Part shown: piece after piece, positions 32,431 to 39,774 of the stretch
Position numbering within the stretch: the stretch's first letter is position 1
How the letters are laid out: each line of letters opens with the position of its first letter
Assembly: GCA_013203665.1 (NCBI GenBank)
Contig: JABMPU010000023.1
Coordinates: forward strand, 1 to 42,414
Direction of reading: 5' to 3'
Source: Armatimonadota bacterium
Lineage (GTDB): Bacteria > Cloacimonadota > Cloacimonadia > Cloacimonadales > TCS61
DNA: 42,414 bases
Notes under the pieces: model-generated
Seen by the model: only the letters and a program-made list of their open reading frames with translations
The model's database searches: none
Told to the model about the DNA's origin: nothing
Translations under genes and position numbers: made by a program

Positions 32431-33264
32431 ATGAAATTAATCATTCTTTTTTGCATCATTGTTTCGCTCTGTCTGTTCCCGGCATTTCTAAATGCAGATG
32501 AAAAAGAGAACGATTCTGAAGAGAAGGGTAAACTGGAAAAATTTGAATCTGAGATAGAAAAACCAAAAGAAGACAGTTCAACTCATTCTGACGATGACGA
32601 TGATGATGACGATGATGGCTGTAACATCTTCTGCCAGATTTTCTTTAAGATATTATACGAACTTTTCATTGGACATCCTGAATATGAACAAACCTGCCAC
32701 GACTATCTCTGGGAAATTTCATTAACTGATTTTCCTTATCAATCTCCAGGATGCGGAATTTATGGCTATCATACAAATCGAAAAATGCAACTGCAAATCA
32801 ACAGCCATTACTTCTCAGATTTAAAAAATATCGATGGATTTTCAATTCGCTCCAGATGGCTCTTCACTCCATTTTTTTCTTTAGATGGAAATTTCATCAG
32901 GTTAAATGAAAACCTTGATCCCGGAACAGATAAAATGGACATTTATGATTTTTTATTCAATTATCAGAGATTTCGATTTCAGCGTGTAAATTGGTGGTGG
33001 GGAATGGGAATGAAATCTGTGAAAAGAGAAAAATATCATTCCGTATTATGCCTGGATACAGGATTGGAAATATTTCCTGTAAAACCTTTTAGTGCACTTT
33101 TTTCTGTGAATATTGCCTCCATAAATAATCATGCTGTCTCAGAAGTTTTTGCAAAAGTTCGTTATCACTACAAACAGGGACAGATTTACTTTGGTTACCA
33201 GCAATTTCGAGCTGAGTCAGAAGTCATAAACGGTTTAATTGCAGGATTTGGAATCTATTTTTAA
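32431..33264 (+). CDS. exported protein with poly-aspartate tract, probable outer-membrane barrel
   Basis: A 277-residue protein. I start at ATG 32431 (GGAG at 32421-32424), which gives the signal peptide MKLIILFCIIVSLCLFPAFLNA. A strongly charged linker follows, then nine aspartates in a row (residues 54-62), a cysteine-bearing amphipathic stretch (GCNIFCQIFFKILYELF) and a C-terminal part of alternating short strands (about 105-277; QLQINSHYF, FRFQRVNWWWGMGMKSV, SALFSVNIASINN, QIYFGYQQFR) ending in aromatic F, as outer-membrane barrels do. I do not recognise the family. Short strands and position in the caspase locus suggest a surface or outer-membrane partner; inference only. Confidence 0.7.
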   Translation: MKLIILFCIIVSLCLFPAFLNADEKENDSEEKGKLEKFESEIEKPKEDSSTHSDDDDDDDDDGCNIFCQIFFKILYELFIGHPEYEQTCHDYLWEISLTDFPYQSPGCGIYGYHTNRKMQLQINSHYFSDLKNIDGFSIRSRWLFTPFFSLDGNFIRLNENLDPGTDKMDIYDFLFNYQRFRFQRVNWWWGMGMKSVKREKYHSVLCLDTGLEIFPVKPFSALFSVNIASINNHAVSEVFAKVRYHYKQGQIYFGYQQFRAESEVINGLIAGFGIYF

Positions 33265-33273
33265 AATTTCATT

Positions 33274-35022
33274 ATGAAAAAATTAATAATTCTTTTTATT
33301 TTTCTGGCTATAATTTTTTTTGCCTGTCAGAAACGTACTGCTCCGGATAATACTCCACCTACTGTAAATATAACTCAACCTGTTGCCGGTGATACTCTTA
33401 GTGCTCCTATCACGATTAAAGCTGATGCCTTTGATGATGATGAAGTATCAAATGTGAAGTGTTATATAGATGGTGCCAAAATCGGAGAAGATAATGAAGA
33501 ACCATACGAATTTTACTGGAACGTAATTTTTTGGGCGGATGATGAAGTTCATACCATCCAGGTAAAAGCTCAGGACTTAAATGGCAATGTCGGTGTTTCA
33601 GAATTGATTGCTGTCATAGTATCTGAAGATGCTGCTGGAGCAGTGCAATTGATTGTTCCGGAAAATGGAGGATTCTTTTTTGAAAATACTCCGATCGAGT
33701 TTATCTGGCAAAATATAGAGAATGCATCGAATTATATTATTTTCGTTTCATCTGATGAAAATTTTGAAAACATAGAATTTTCTTTCACAATTCCCGACAC
33801 ATCTGTTGTTGTCGACGATTTGGATCATGGTGTTCACTATTGGAAAGTTAAAGCTTTAAATATTTCCACAGGTTATGAAGTCTGGAGTAGTGTTTCATAC
33901 TTTTACATCGGAATAATGATATTTGAAAAAACCTTTGGTGGAATCGGACAGGATTATGGTCAATCTGTAGCACAGACAGAGGATGAAGGTTACATCATAA
34001 CCGGATATACAAGTTCGTTCGGAGCAGGCGAAACTGATGTCTGGCTAATAAAAACCAATGTCTCAGGGAATGAGCAGTGGAGCAAAACCTTTGGCGGTAG
34101 CGGACAGGATTATGGTCTCTCTGTAGCTCAGACAGTAGATAAAGGTTACATCATCACCGGGTATACTCGCTCATTCGGTTCAGGTGGAGAAGATGTCTGG
34201 CTTATCAAAGTTGACTCTCTGGGAAATGAGCAATGGAATCAAACTTTTGGTGGAACTGATATGGAAAGAGGGCAATCGGTAGCTCAAACTGAAGATGATG
34301 GTTACATCATCACCGGGTATACAAGCTCATTTGGAGCAGGTGAAACGGATGTCTGGCTCATCAAAACAGACTCTGACGGTAATGAGCAGTGGAATCAAAT
34401 TTATGGTGGAGATGACATTGAAAGAGGGCATTCAGGAGCTCAAACAGCAGATGGAGGTTACATCATCGCCGGATATGCCGGCTCATATGGTCCGCAGGGA
34501 GAATGTGTCTGGCTGATAAAAACTGATTCATCCGGGAATGAAGAGTGGAATCAAACATTTGACGGATATAACCATGAAAGAGGTTTTTCAGTAGCTCAAA
34601 CAGCGGATGAAGGCTACATTATATGCGGATATACAAATTCATACGGCGCTGGCGGAGCAGATGCCTGGCTCATAAAAACTGATAACTCCGGGATAGAGCA
34701 GTGGAATAATACCTTTGGTGGAAGCGAATGGGATTATGGTCTTTCAGCATGCCAGACAATAGATGAAGGCTACATTATAACCGGATTTACCTATTCTTAT
34801 GGTTCGGGACAAACTGATCTCTGGCTTATCAAAACAGATTCTGATGGAAGCGAAGATTGGATCAAAACCTTTGGCGGAATAGAATGGGATTACGGTCAGT
34901 CAGTATCTCAAGCAGAGGATGGCGGTTACATTATTACCGGCTATTCAAGCTCATATGGTGCAGGACAAGGGGATTTCGATCTCCTGCTGATCAAAACTGA
35001 TGAGAATGGGAATGTAGAGTGA
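33274..35022 (+). CDS. lipoprotein with Ig-like domains and seven tandem repeats, probable beta-propeller
   Basis: A 582-residue lipoprotein: signal with lipobox FFAC (cysteine at residue 18), an Ig-like domain (about 27-115; PPTVNITQPVAGDTLSAPITI), a fibronectin/Ig-like domain (about 122-215; VQLIVPENGGFFFENTPIEFIWQ) and seven consecutive repeats of about 51-52 residues from about 217 to the end. Each repeat has the pattern TFGG...D(Y/R)G.SVAQT.D.GYIITGYT.S(Y/F)GAG..D.WLIKTDS.GNEQWN. Seven units of this four-strand length strongly suggest a seven-bladed propeller. The repeats are alike at the DNA level (156-base spacing between the first two). No sorting domain is present, so it is probably anchored by lipid. 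It begins ten bases after the previous gene. Confidence 0.85.
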   Translation: MKKLIILFIFLAIIFFACQKRTAPDNTPPTVNITQPVAGDTLSAPITIKADAFDDDEVSNVKCYIDGAKIGEDNEEPYEFYWNVIFWADDEVHTIQVKAQDLNGNVGVSELIAVIVSEDAAGAVQLIVPENGGFFFENTPIEFIWQNIENASNYIIFVSSDENFENIEFSFTIPDTSVVVDDLDHGVHYWKVKALNISTGYEVWSSVSYFYIGIMIFEKTFGGIGQDYGQSVAQTEDEGYIITGYTSSFGAGETDVWLIKTNVSGNEQWSKTFGGSGQDYGLSVAQTVDKGYIITGYTRSFGSGGEDVWLIKVDSLGNEQWNQTFGGTDMERGQSVAQTEDDGYIITGYTSSFGAGETDVWLIKTDSDGNEQWNQIYGGDDIERGHSGAQTADGGYIIAGYAGSYGPQGECVWLIKTDSSGNEEWNQTFDGYNHERGFSVAQTADEGYIICGYTNSYGAGGADAWLIKTDNSGIEQWNNTFGGSEWDYGLSACQTIDEGYIITGFTYSYGSGQTDLWLIKTDSDGSEDWIKTFGGIEWDYGQSVSQAEDGGYIITGYSSSYGAGQGDFDLLLIKTDENGNVE

Positions 35023-35055
35023 AAAATAATATCCAATAAAAAAGAGGAGAAATTC

Positions 35056-35379
35056 ATGAACAGACAAGATTTTATTGCAAAAATTGCAAGTGATGCAGAT
35101 ATCACAAAAAAAGCTGCTAACCTTGCTTTGAGTTCAGTTCTTGGTGGTATTTTAGCTGCATTAGAAGCTGGTGAAAAAGTTTCTTTAGTCGGATTTGGTA
35201 CTTTTTCTGTAAAAAAAAGAAGTTCTCGTGTAGGAGTTAATCCACAAACAAAAGCAAAAATTAGTATTCCATCAAGGAAAGTTGCATATTTCAAAGCTGG
35301 TAAAAAACTCAAAGAAGCTGTGAGTAATGTCGATGATGATGATACAGACTATCCTGGTAAAAAAATAGAAATGCTATAA
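35056..35379 (+). CDS. HU-family DNA-binding protein with acidic tail
   Basis: A 107-residue nucleoid protein. The first 90 residues are canonical HU (MNRQDFIAKIA, VGFGTFSVKKRSSRVGVNPQTKAKISIPS, VAYFKAGKKLKEAV), including the beta-arm sequence that enters the DNA minor groove with its proline. It continues with an extra acidic tail (VDDDDTDYPGKKIEML). GAGGAG at 35044-35049 precedes the ATG. It stands 34 bases after the lipoprotein gene; whether they share a transcript is unclear. Confidence 0.92.
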   Translation: MNRQDFIAKIASDADITKKAANLALSSVLGGILAALEAGEKVSLVGFGTFSVKKRSSRVGVNPQTKAKISIPSRKVAYFKAGKKLKEAVSNVDDDDTDYPGKKIEML

Positions 35380-35409
35380 AATAAAATTAAGGATTTATTG
35401 GAATTTTAT

Positions 35410-35814
35410 ATGAATGAATTAGAAGAACGAGAATCTATTATCAAAAGAGATCTTGATTATACTTCTGAAGAAATAAGTAAAACATCCAGATATATTGGTT
35501 TTGGGTTAATAGGTATCTTTATTGCATTAATTGATTCTACAACAAAAAGCACCTTATTCATCTTTGCAAATTATAAATTTCTCTTATTGATTAGTGCTGT
35601 GTTTGGGTGTCTTACGGTTATATCGGACTTTTTACAATATATCGCGGGTAATATATGCTCTGAGAAAGCAAATAAGAGGAAAGAAAAGCTATACAAAAAA
35701 ACTTGGTTCTGCTATAGAGTAAGAAATTTTTTATTTTGGTTAAAATTATCATTTGCGTTAACAGGTGCTGCGTTATTAATTTTTGTTATTATAAAATTTG
35801 TTTTTGAATCTTAA
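35410..35814 (+). CDS. small membrane protein of unknown function
   Basis: About 134 residues from the ATG at 35410. A charged N-terminal helix (ELEERESIIKRDLDYTSEEISKT) precedes three or four membrane segments (YIGFGLIGIFIALI, FLLLISAVFGCLTVI, and LSFALTGAALLIFVIIKFVF at the end). The only ribosome-binding-like sequence (AAGGA at 35389-35393) is 16 bases before the ATG but only four before an in-frame TTG at 35398, so the TTG may be the true start, adding four residues. I do not recognise the family. Confidence 0.65.
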   Translation: MNELEERESIIKRDLDYTSEEISKTSRYIGFGLIGIFIALIDSTTKSTLFIFANYKFLLLISAVFGCLTVISDFLQYIAGNICSEKANKRKEKLYKKTWFCYRVRNFLFWLKLSFALTGAALLIFVIIKFVFES

Positions 35815-35818
35815 AAAC

Positions 35819-36604
35819 GTGAAAAAAACCACATTCATATTATTTGCCTTTTTGTTCATTTCTCTTCTGGCCATTGACCTTAACCTTACTCCTTCTGCGG
35901 CTCATAATGCTACAAACGGACTTTCTCTCATTTTACTAAACCCTTCTTCCGGCTCATTAAATCCAGCTATTTGCAATCCCGGAATTGAAACATCTGCCAC
36001 CTATCTTTTTGGTTTGAAGGAGCTTCCGTATTATAATTTCCATTCTGCTTTCAGACTTAGAAATTTCGGTTTTCTTTTGGGAAATTCCTATCTGGATCAT
36101 AAACTTTACAATGAGAATATCATAAATCTCGCTGTAAATTACAATTTACAAAGATTCTCTTTTGGTTTGAATTTCAGACATCTTTACAACAGAATCGAAA
36201 ATTATCAGAAAGATAGTTCCATTATTTTTGACGCAGGTTTAAAATGGGAAAATAATAAAATCATTACCGGTTTTTCAGTTCGCAATTTTCTGCAATCCTC
36301 TTTTCTAAATGAACAATTACCGGTTTTTTATTTGTGGGAGACCTGCTATAATCTTTCATCAAAAAGTAAGATTTCAATCGGTTTGGAGAAACAGGATGGT
36401 TTTGATTTTTCCTTTAAAATTGCCGGCAGTTACAATTTTTTCAGGATGTTGACCCTCTTAACAAGCTATCAATACGAACCTGATAGAATCGGGATTGGTG
36501 TTGTTTTCAACATAAAAAAAATTAAGGTTACATACAGCATCAGAACTCAGCAATATTTAGATTTAACTCATTATATTTCTGTTGGTTATGCTCTCAGAAA
36601 ATAG
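35819..36604 (+). CDS. exported outer-membrane protein, PorV/PorQ-like shape
   Basis: A 261-residue protein. I choose GTG at 35819 because it yields a signal peptide (MKKTTFILFAFLFISLLA); an upstream in-frame TTG at 35798 overlaps the preceding gene. The mature protein opens with NLTPSAAHNATNGLSLILLNPSSGSLNPAIC, the region where PorV/UPF0164-type barrels carry their N-P-A motif, and continues as regular short strands (FSAFRLRNFGF, FSFGLNFRHLY, KISIGLEKQDGFDFSFKIAG) to the aromatic ending VGYALRK. Its stop lies 17 bases inside the next gene, so the two are translated together. Confidence 0.7.
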   Translation: MKKTTFILFAFLFISLLAIDLNLTPSAAHNATNGLSLILLNPSSGSLNPAICNPGIETSATYLFGLKELPYYNFHSAFRLRNFGFLLGNSYLDHKLYNENIINLAVNYNLQRFSFGLNFRHLYNRIENYQKDSSIIFDAGLKWENNKIITGFSVRNFLQSSFLNEQLPVFYLWETCYNLSSKSKISIGLEKQDGFDFSFKIAGSYNFFRMLTLLTSYQYEPDRIGIGVVFNIKKIKVTYSIRTQQYLDLTHYISVGYALRK

Positions 36605-38399
36605 AAAAGCAATTATCCTTTTCATATTCTTGCCTTTCCTTATCTTGGCAAAAGATGGTGAAGAAAAAATCTTCTCTTTTGAGGATGATACCTACCACTC
36701 CACAGAACTCAGTGATTTATTGGAAAATATTCGTAAAAATCCCTTTGATATAAATACTGTTTCTCAGACCGATCTGGAAAAATTGCCATGGCTCTCTGAA
36801 AGCGATATTGAAAAAGTCATTATCTTTAGAAAAAAACAGAAAATTTTAAATTGGAAAGATTTCCAAAAAACCGGAATAAATGAGATAACAATTTCCGATC
36901 TGAAACCATACTTTTCATTTAAAAAATCAAGTCCATTGAAAATTAAGCAAATTTCCCGAGTTGAATATCAACAGCAAAATGAACATCTGCCATCATGCCT
37001 GAAATATTTTCAGAAGTCTCTTTTTCAAATCAAAAAGTTTAATTTCGGTTTCATCTCCCAAAAAGATCAGGGTGAAACGAATCCCTTAGATTTTTATTCT
37101 TACTTTGTAGAATATTCCCCAAATAACTTTCTTGAACGAATAATCCTGGGAAAATACAGGCTGGCTTTTGGTCAGGGAATTTTGTTTTCTCCCAAACTTG
37201 GAATGTCCAAAAGTGCAGAAGCAACCTCCACTCCTTCTAAAAAATTCAAACCGATAAAACCCTACACAAGCTCCTATGAAATCTGGGAATTGGAAGGAGC
37301 TGCATCCAATATAAAGATGGGAAAATTAAATTTCATCCCCTTTTTTTCTTCCACCAAACTTTCTGCCAATCTCGATGATGATGGAAAAATCTCCTCTTTC
37401 AATGAGAGCGGACTTCATTATGATGAGAGTAAAAAAGATAATGTAAACGAAAAACTTTTCGGAGCTGCTATTAACTACACATTTTCGAATAATATACTCG
37501 GATTTATTTATTCCCAAAATGAATTTGAGCATCCATTCCAGAAACCGGAATGGAATAATAAATATTCAGCTTTCGGACTGAATTTTTTATTGAACAAAAA
37601 TAGTTTTCCAACCTTTGGGGAACTGGCATATGCAGATGATAAATTTGCCGGAATCATCGGCACAAAATGGGGAGAAGATAAACTAAAACAATTGCTTCTT
37701 TTTAGGTATTATGAGAAGAATTTCCCCACCTGGCATGGTCATTCATTTTCTTCTCAAAGCAGGTTTGATAACGAAAAAGGGCTTTATTATGGAATCACTT
37801 TTCTGCCTTTCAGGCGAGCAAAAGTAAATTTCTACTTTGATATCTGGAAATTCCCGCAAACCAGATACCTGGAAAAGATGCCCACGGTTGGAAGTGAGCA
37901 ATTCCTGCAATTTGAACTTTCCTCAAAAACGAATAATTGCCGTCTTACTCTTAAGCACAGAGATAAAGAAAAATACAAGGTTGTGGAGGATGAAGGTTTA
38001 ATCCGAGATCTGGAGATGACCCTTTTGAGAATAGACTGGTGGCAGAAGATTTCTTCAATCTGGCTGAAAACCAGGTGTGAGGTCAAAACCGAATATCTAA
38101 AAAACGAGAAAATTCATAAAAGGGGAATCTTAACTTACGAGCAACTGAAATGGAAAACCGGAAAACTGGAATTAATTGCTCAAATCACAGCATATCATTC
38201 TGATGTTTTGCATTATATGTACGAAAATTCTGTTGACGGAATTATGCAGAATTCCATCTTAACCGGAGATGGAATCTATTCTTTTTTCCTGGTAAAATAC
38301 AGGATCTTCAGAAATTCTGAAATTCAGTTCAAGGTTTCTGATGAATGGTTTAAAAAGGATAAAATGCGTCTTTATTTTCAGATTGTCAGTAATTTTTGA
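36588..38399 (+). CDS. exported helix-hairpin-helix protein with outer-membrane-barrel-like C-terminus
   Basis: A 603-residue protein. ATG 36588 is chosen over the upstream TTG because it yields MLSENRKAIILFIFLPFLILA as signal. Residues about 40-110 carry two ComEA-like helix-hairpin-helix units (FDINTVSQTDLEKLPWLSES, then ILNWKDFQKTGINEITISDL). The rest (about 120-603) consists of short amphipathic strands (YSPNNFLERIILGKYRLAFG, RAKVNFYFDIWKF) ending in the aromatic terminus YFQIVSNF expected for an outer-membrane barrel. Proteins of this size with periplasmic HhH units fused to a barrel recur in Bacteroidetes-like genomes and have no known role. It overlaps the previous outer-membrane gene by 17 bases. 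The TGA forms part of the ribosome-binding site (GAGGAG) of the next gene. Confidence 0.75.
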   Translation: MLSENRKAIILFIFLPFLILAKDGEEKIFSFEDDTYHSTELSDLLENIRKNPFDINTVSQTDLEKLPWLSESDIEKVIIFRKKQKILNWKDFQKTGINEITISDLKPYFSFKKSSPLKIKQISRVEYQQQNEHLPSCLKYFQKSLFQIKKFNFGFISQKDQGETNPLDFYSYFVEYSPNNFLERIILGKYRLAFGQGILFSPKLGMSKSAEATSTPSKKFKPIKPYTSSYEIWELEGAASNIKMGKLNFIPFFSSTKLSANLDDDGKISSFNESGLHYDESKKDNVNEKLFGAAINYTFSNNILGFIYSQNEFEHPFQKPEWNNKYSAFGLNFLLNKNSFPTFGELAYADDKFAGIIGTKWGEDKLKQLLLFRYYEKNFPTWHGHSFSSQSRFDNEKGLYYGITFLPFRRAKVNFYFDIWKFPQTRYLEKMPTVGSEQFLQFELSSKTNNCRLTLKHRDKEKYKVVEDEGLIRDLEMTLLRIDWWQKISSIWLKTRCEVKTEYLKNEKIHKRGILTYEQLKWKTGKLELIAQITAYHSDVLHYMYENSVDGIMQNSILTGDGIYSFFLVKYRIFRNSEIQFKVSDEWFKKDKMRLYFQIVSNF

Positions 38400-38413
38400 G
38401 GAGTAAATTCTTC

Positions 38414-39766
38414 ATGGCAAAAACAGGTTTTATATCTATCCTTTTCGACCTTCATAATAACGGCACAGATGTGAAAACGGAAGTTCTGGCTGGCGTCACA
38501 TCATTTGCTGCCACAATGTACATTATTCTGGTAAATCCAAGTATTTTAAAATCTGCTGGAATGCCGTACAATGCAGTGCTCACAGCTTCTGTTCTAATCA
38601 GTGCTTTTACCAGTATTTTAATGGGATTGTATTCTAAAAATCCGATTGTTGTGGCACCAGGAATGAGTATCAATCATCTGATGGCGTATACAATCGTAAA
38701 GACTCAAGGAGTTCCCTGGGAAACTGCTTTAGGCTGTGTTTTCTGGTCAGGAGTAATATATTTTATCATGATTCTTTTTGATAGGAAAAAACAGCTCATT
38801 TCAGGAGTCCCAAGAGTTTTAAGATTCGGTCTAGCTGGAGGGATTGGATTATTTATCGCCTTAATTGGCTTTGAATATGCAGGATTTATCAAAACATCAG
38901 AAGCTGGTGTTATGAGTATTGGTGAGATGAATTTTACTACAATCACGTTCCTGATTGGATTTATTATTACTGCAGTATTAATGGTAAAAAAAGTTTCTGG
39001 AAGTTTTATTTTAGGAATCATTATAACCACAATTCTGGCATGGCCTATCGGGCGTTTTTGGGGTGATGCAACCTCATTAATAGAAACACCAACTTTAGTT
39101 AATTGGACTGGTTGGTTTGCAATGCCGGATTTCAGCTTAATTTTGCAGTTAGATATTATAGGATCATTGAAATTATCGATGTGGCCAATTACATTTGTGT
39201 TTCTCTTCACACTTCTTTTCGACAGCCTAGCAACAATTGTTGGTGTTTGCGAAGCTGGTAATATGTTAGACGAAAAAGGTGATCCCAGAAATGTTAGAAA
39301 AAGCATGAAAATAAACGGTCTGGGAATCGCAGTTTCTGCTCTTTTGGGCACAAGTCCCGCCACCAGTTATATCGAATCTTCAACAGGTATAAAAGAAGGA
39401 GGACGAACAGGCCTTACTGCAGTTGTTGCTGGCTTGCTTTTTCTCCCGTTTTTATTTTTATCTCCTCTTTTAACTCTTGTGCCAAAATTAGCAATAGCAC
39501 CTGTTTTGGTTTTAGCAGGAGTTTTCATGTTAAAGCCATTAATTTATGTGCGCTGGGAAAGGTTTGAAGAGGTTATTCCTTTCTTTATGGCAATGTTTAT
39601 TATGCCTTTTTCATACTCAATAACTCAAGGAATCATCTGGGGTTGTTTAAGCTGGACTGTTTTAAAAGCAGCTTTAGGTAAATGGCATCAAATTCCAATA
39701 ATAATGTGGATTATGGATATTTTGGCACTTATTTTTTTAATGAATGTTGTGCCTTTTGCCCATTAA
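38414..39766 (+). CDS. NCS2-family purine permease (AzgA/GhxP-like)
   Basis: A 450-residue transporter with about 12-14 membrane segments. Start at ATG 38414, ten bases after GAGGAG at 38398-38403. Family hallmarks: TEVLAGVTSFAATMYIILVNPSIL near the N-terminus; the VAPGMSINHLMAYTIV segment, matching the AzgA-type 'ApGMGlNA' helix with Ser-Ile in place of Gly-Leu; FVFLFTLLFDSLATIVGVCEAGNM, carrying the family's DxxGT-like segment (here DSLAT); LLGTSPATSYIESSTGIKEGGRTGLTAVV, the strongly conserved substrate-site region. AzgA/GhxP-type transporters import adenine, guanine or hypoxanthine by proton symport. The phosphorylase-like gene downstream (eight-base gap) fits purine salvage. Confidence 0.9.
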   Translation: MAKTGFISILFDLHNNGTDVKTEVLAGVTSFAATMYIILVNPSILKSAGMPYNAVLTASVLISAFTSILMGLYSKNPIVVAPGMSINHLMAYTIVKTQGVPWETALGCVFWSGVIYFIMILFDRKKQLISGVPRVLRFGLAGGIGLFIALIGFEYAGFIKTSEAGVMSIGEMNFTTITFLIGFIITAVLMVKKVSGSFILGIIITTILAWPIGRFWGDATSLIETPTLVNWTGWFAMPDFSLILQLDIIGSLKLSMWPITFVFLFTLLFDSLATIVGVCEAGNMLDEKGDPRNVRKSMKINGLGIAVSALLGTSPATSYIESSTGIKEGGRTGLTAVVAGLLFLPFLFLSPLLTLVPKLAIAPVLVLAGVFMLKPLIYVRWERFEEVIPFFMAMFIMPFSYSITQGIIWGCLSWTVLKAALGKWHQIPIIMWIMDILALIFLMNVVPFAH

Positions 39767-39774
39767 ATCTTATT

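Noticed and set aside
33930-35020. 156-base periodic repeats taken as a CRISPR-like or satellite array
   Set aside because: The period is coding: it corresponds to seven protein repeats of a single uninterrupted gene, and units differ at third codon positions.
38704-39363. 219-residue minus-strand frame inside the permease gene
   Set aside because: It mirrors the hydrophobic helices of the NCS2 permease; no ribosome-binding site.
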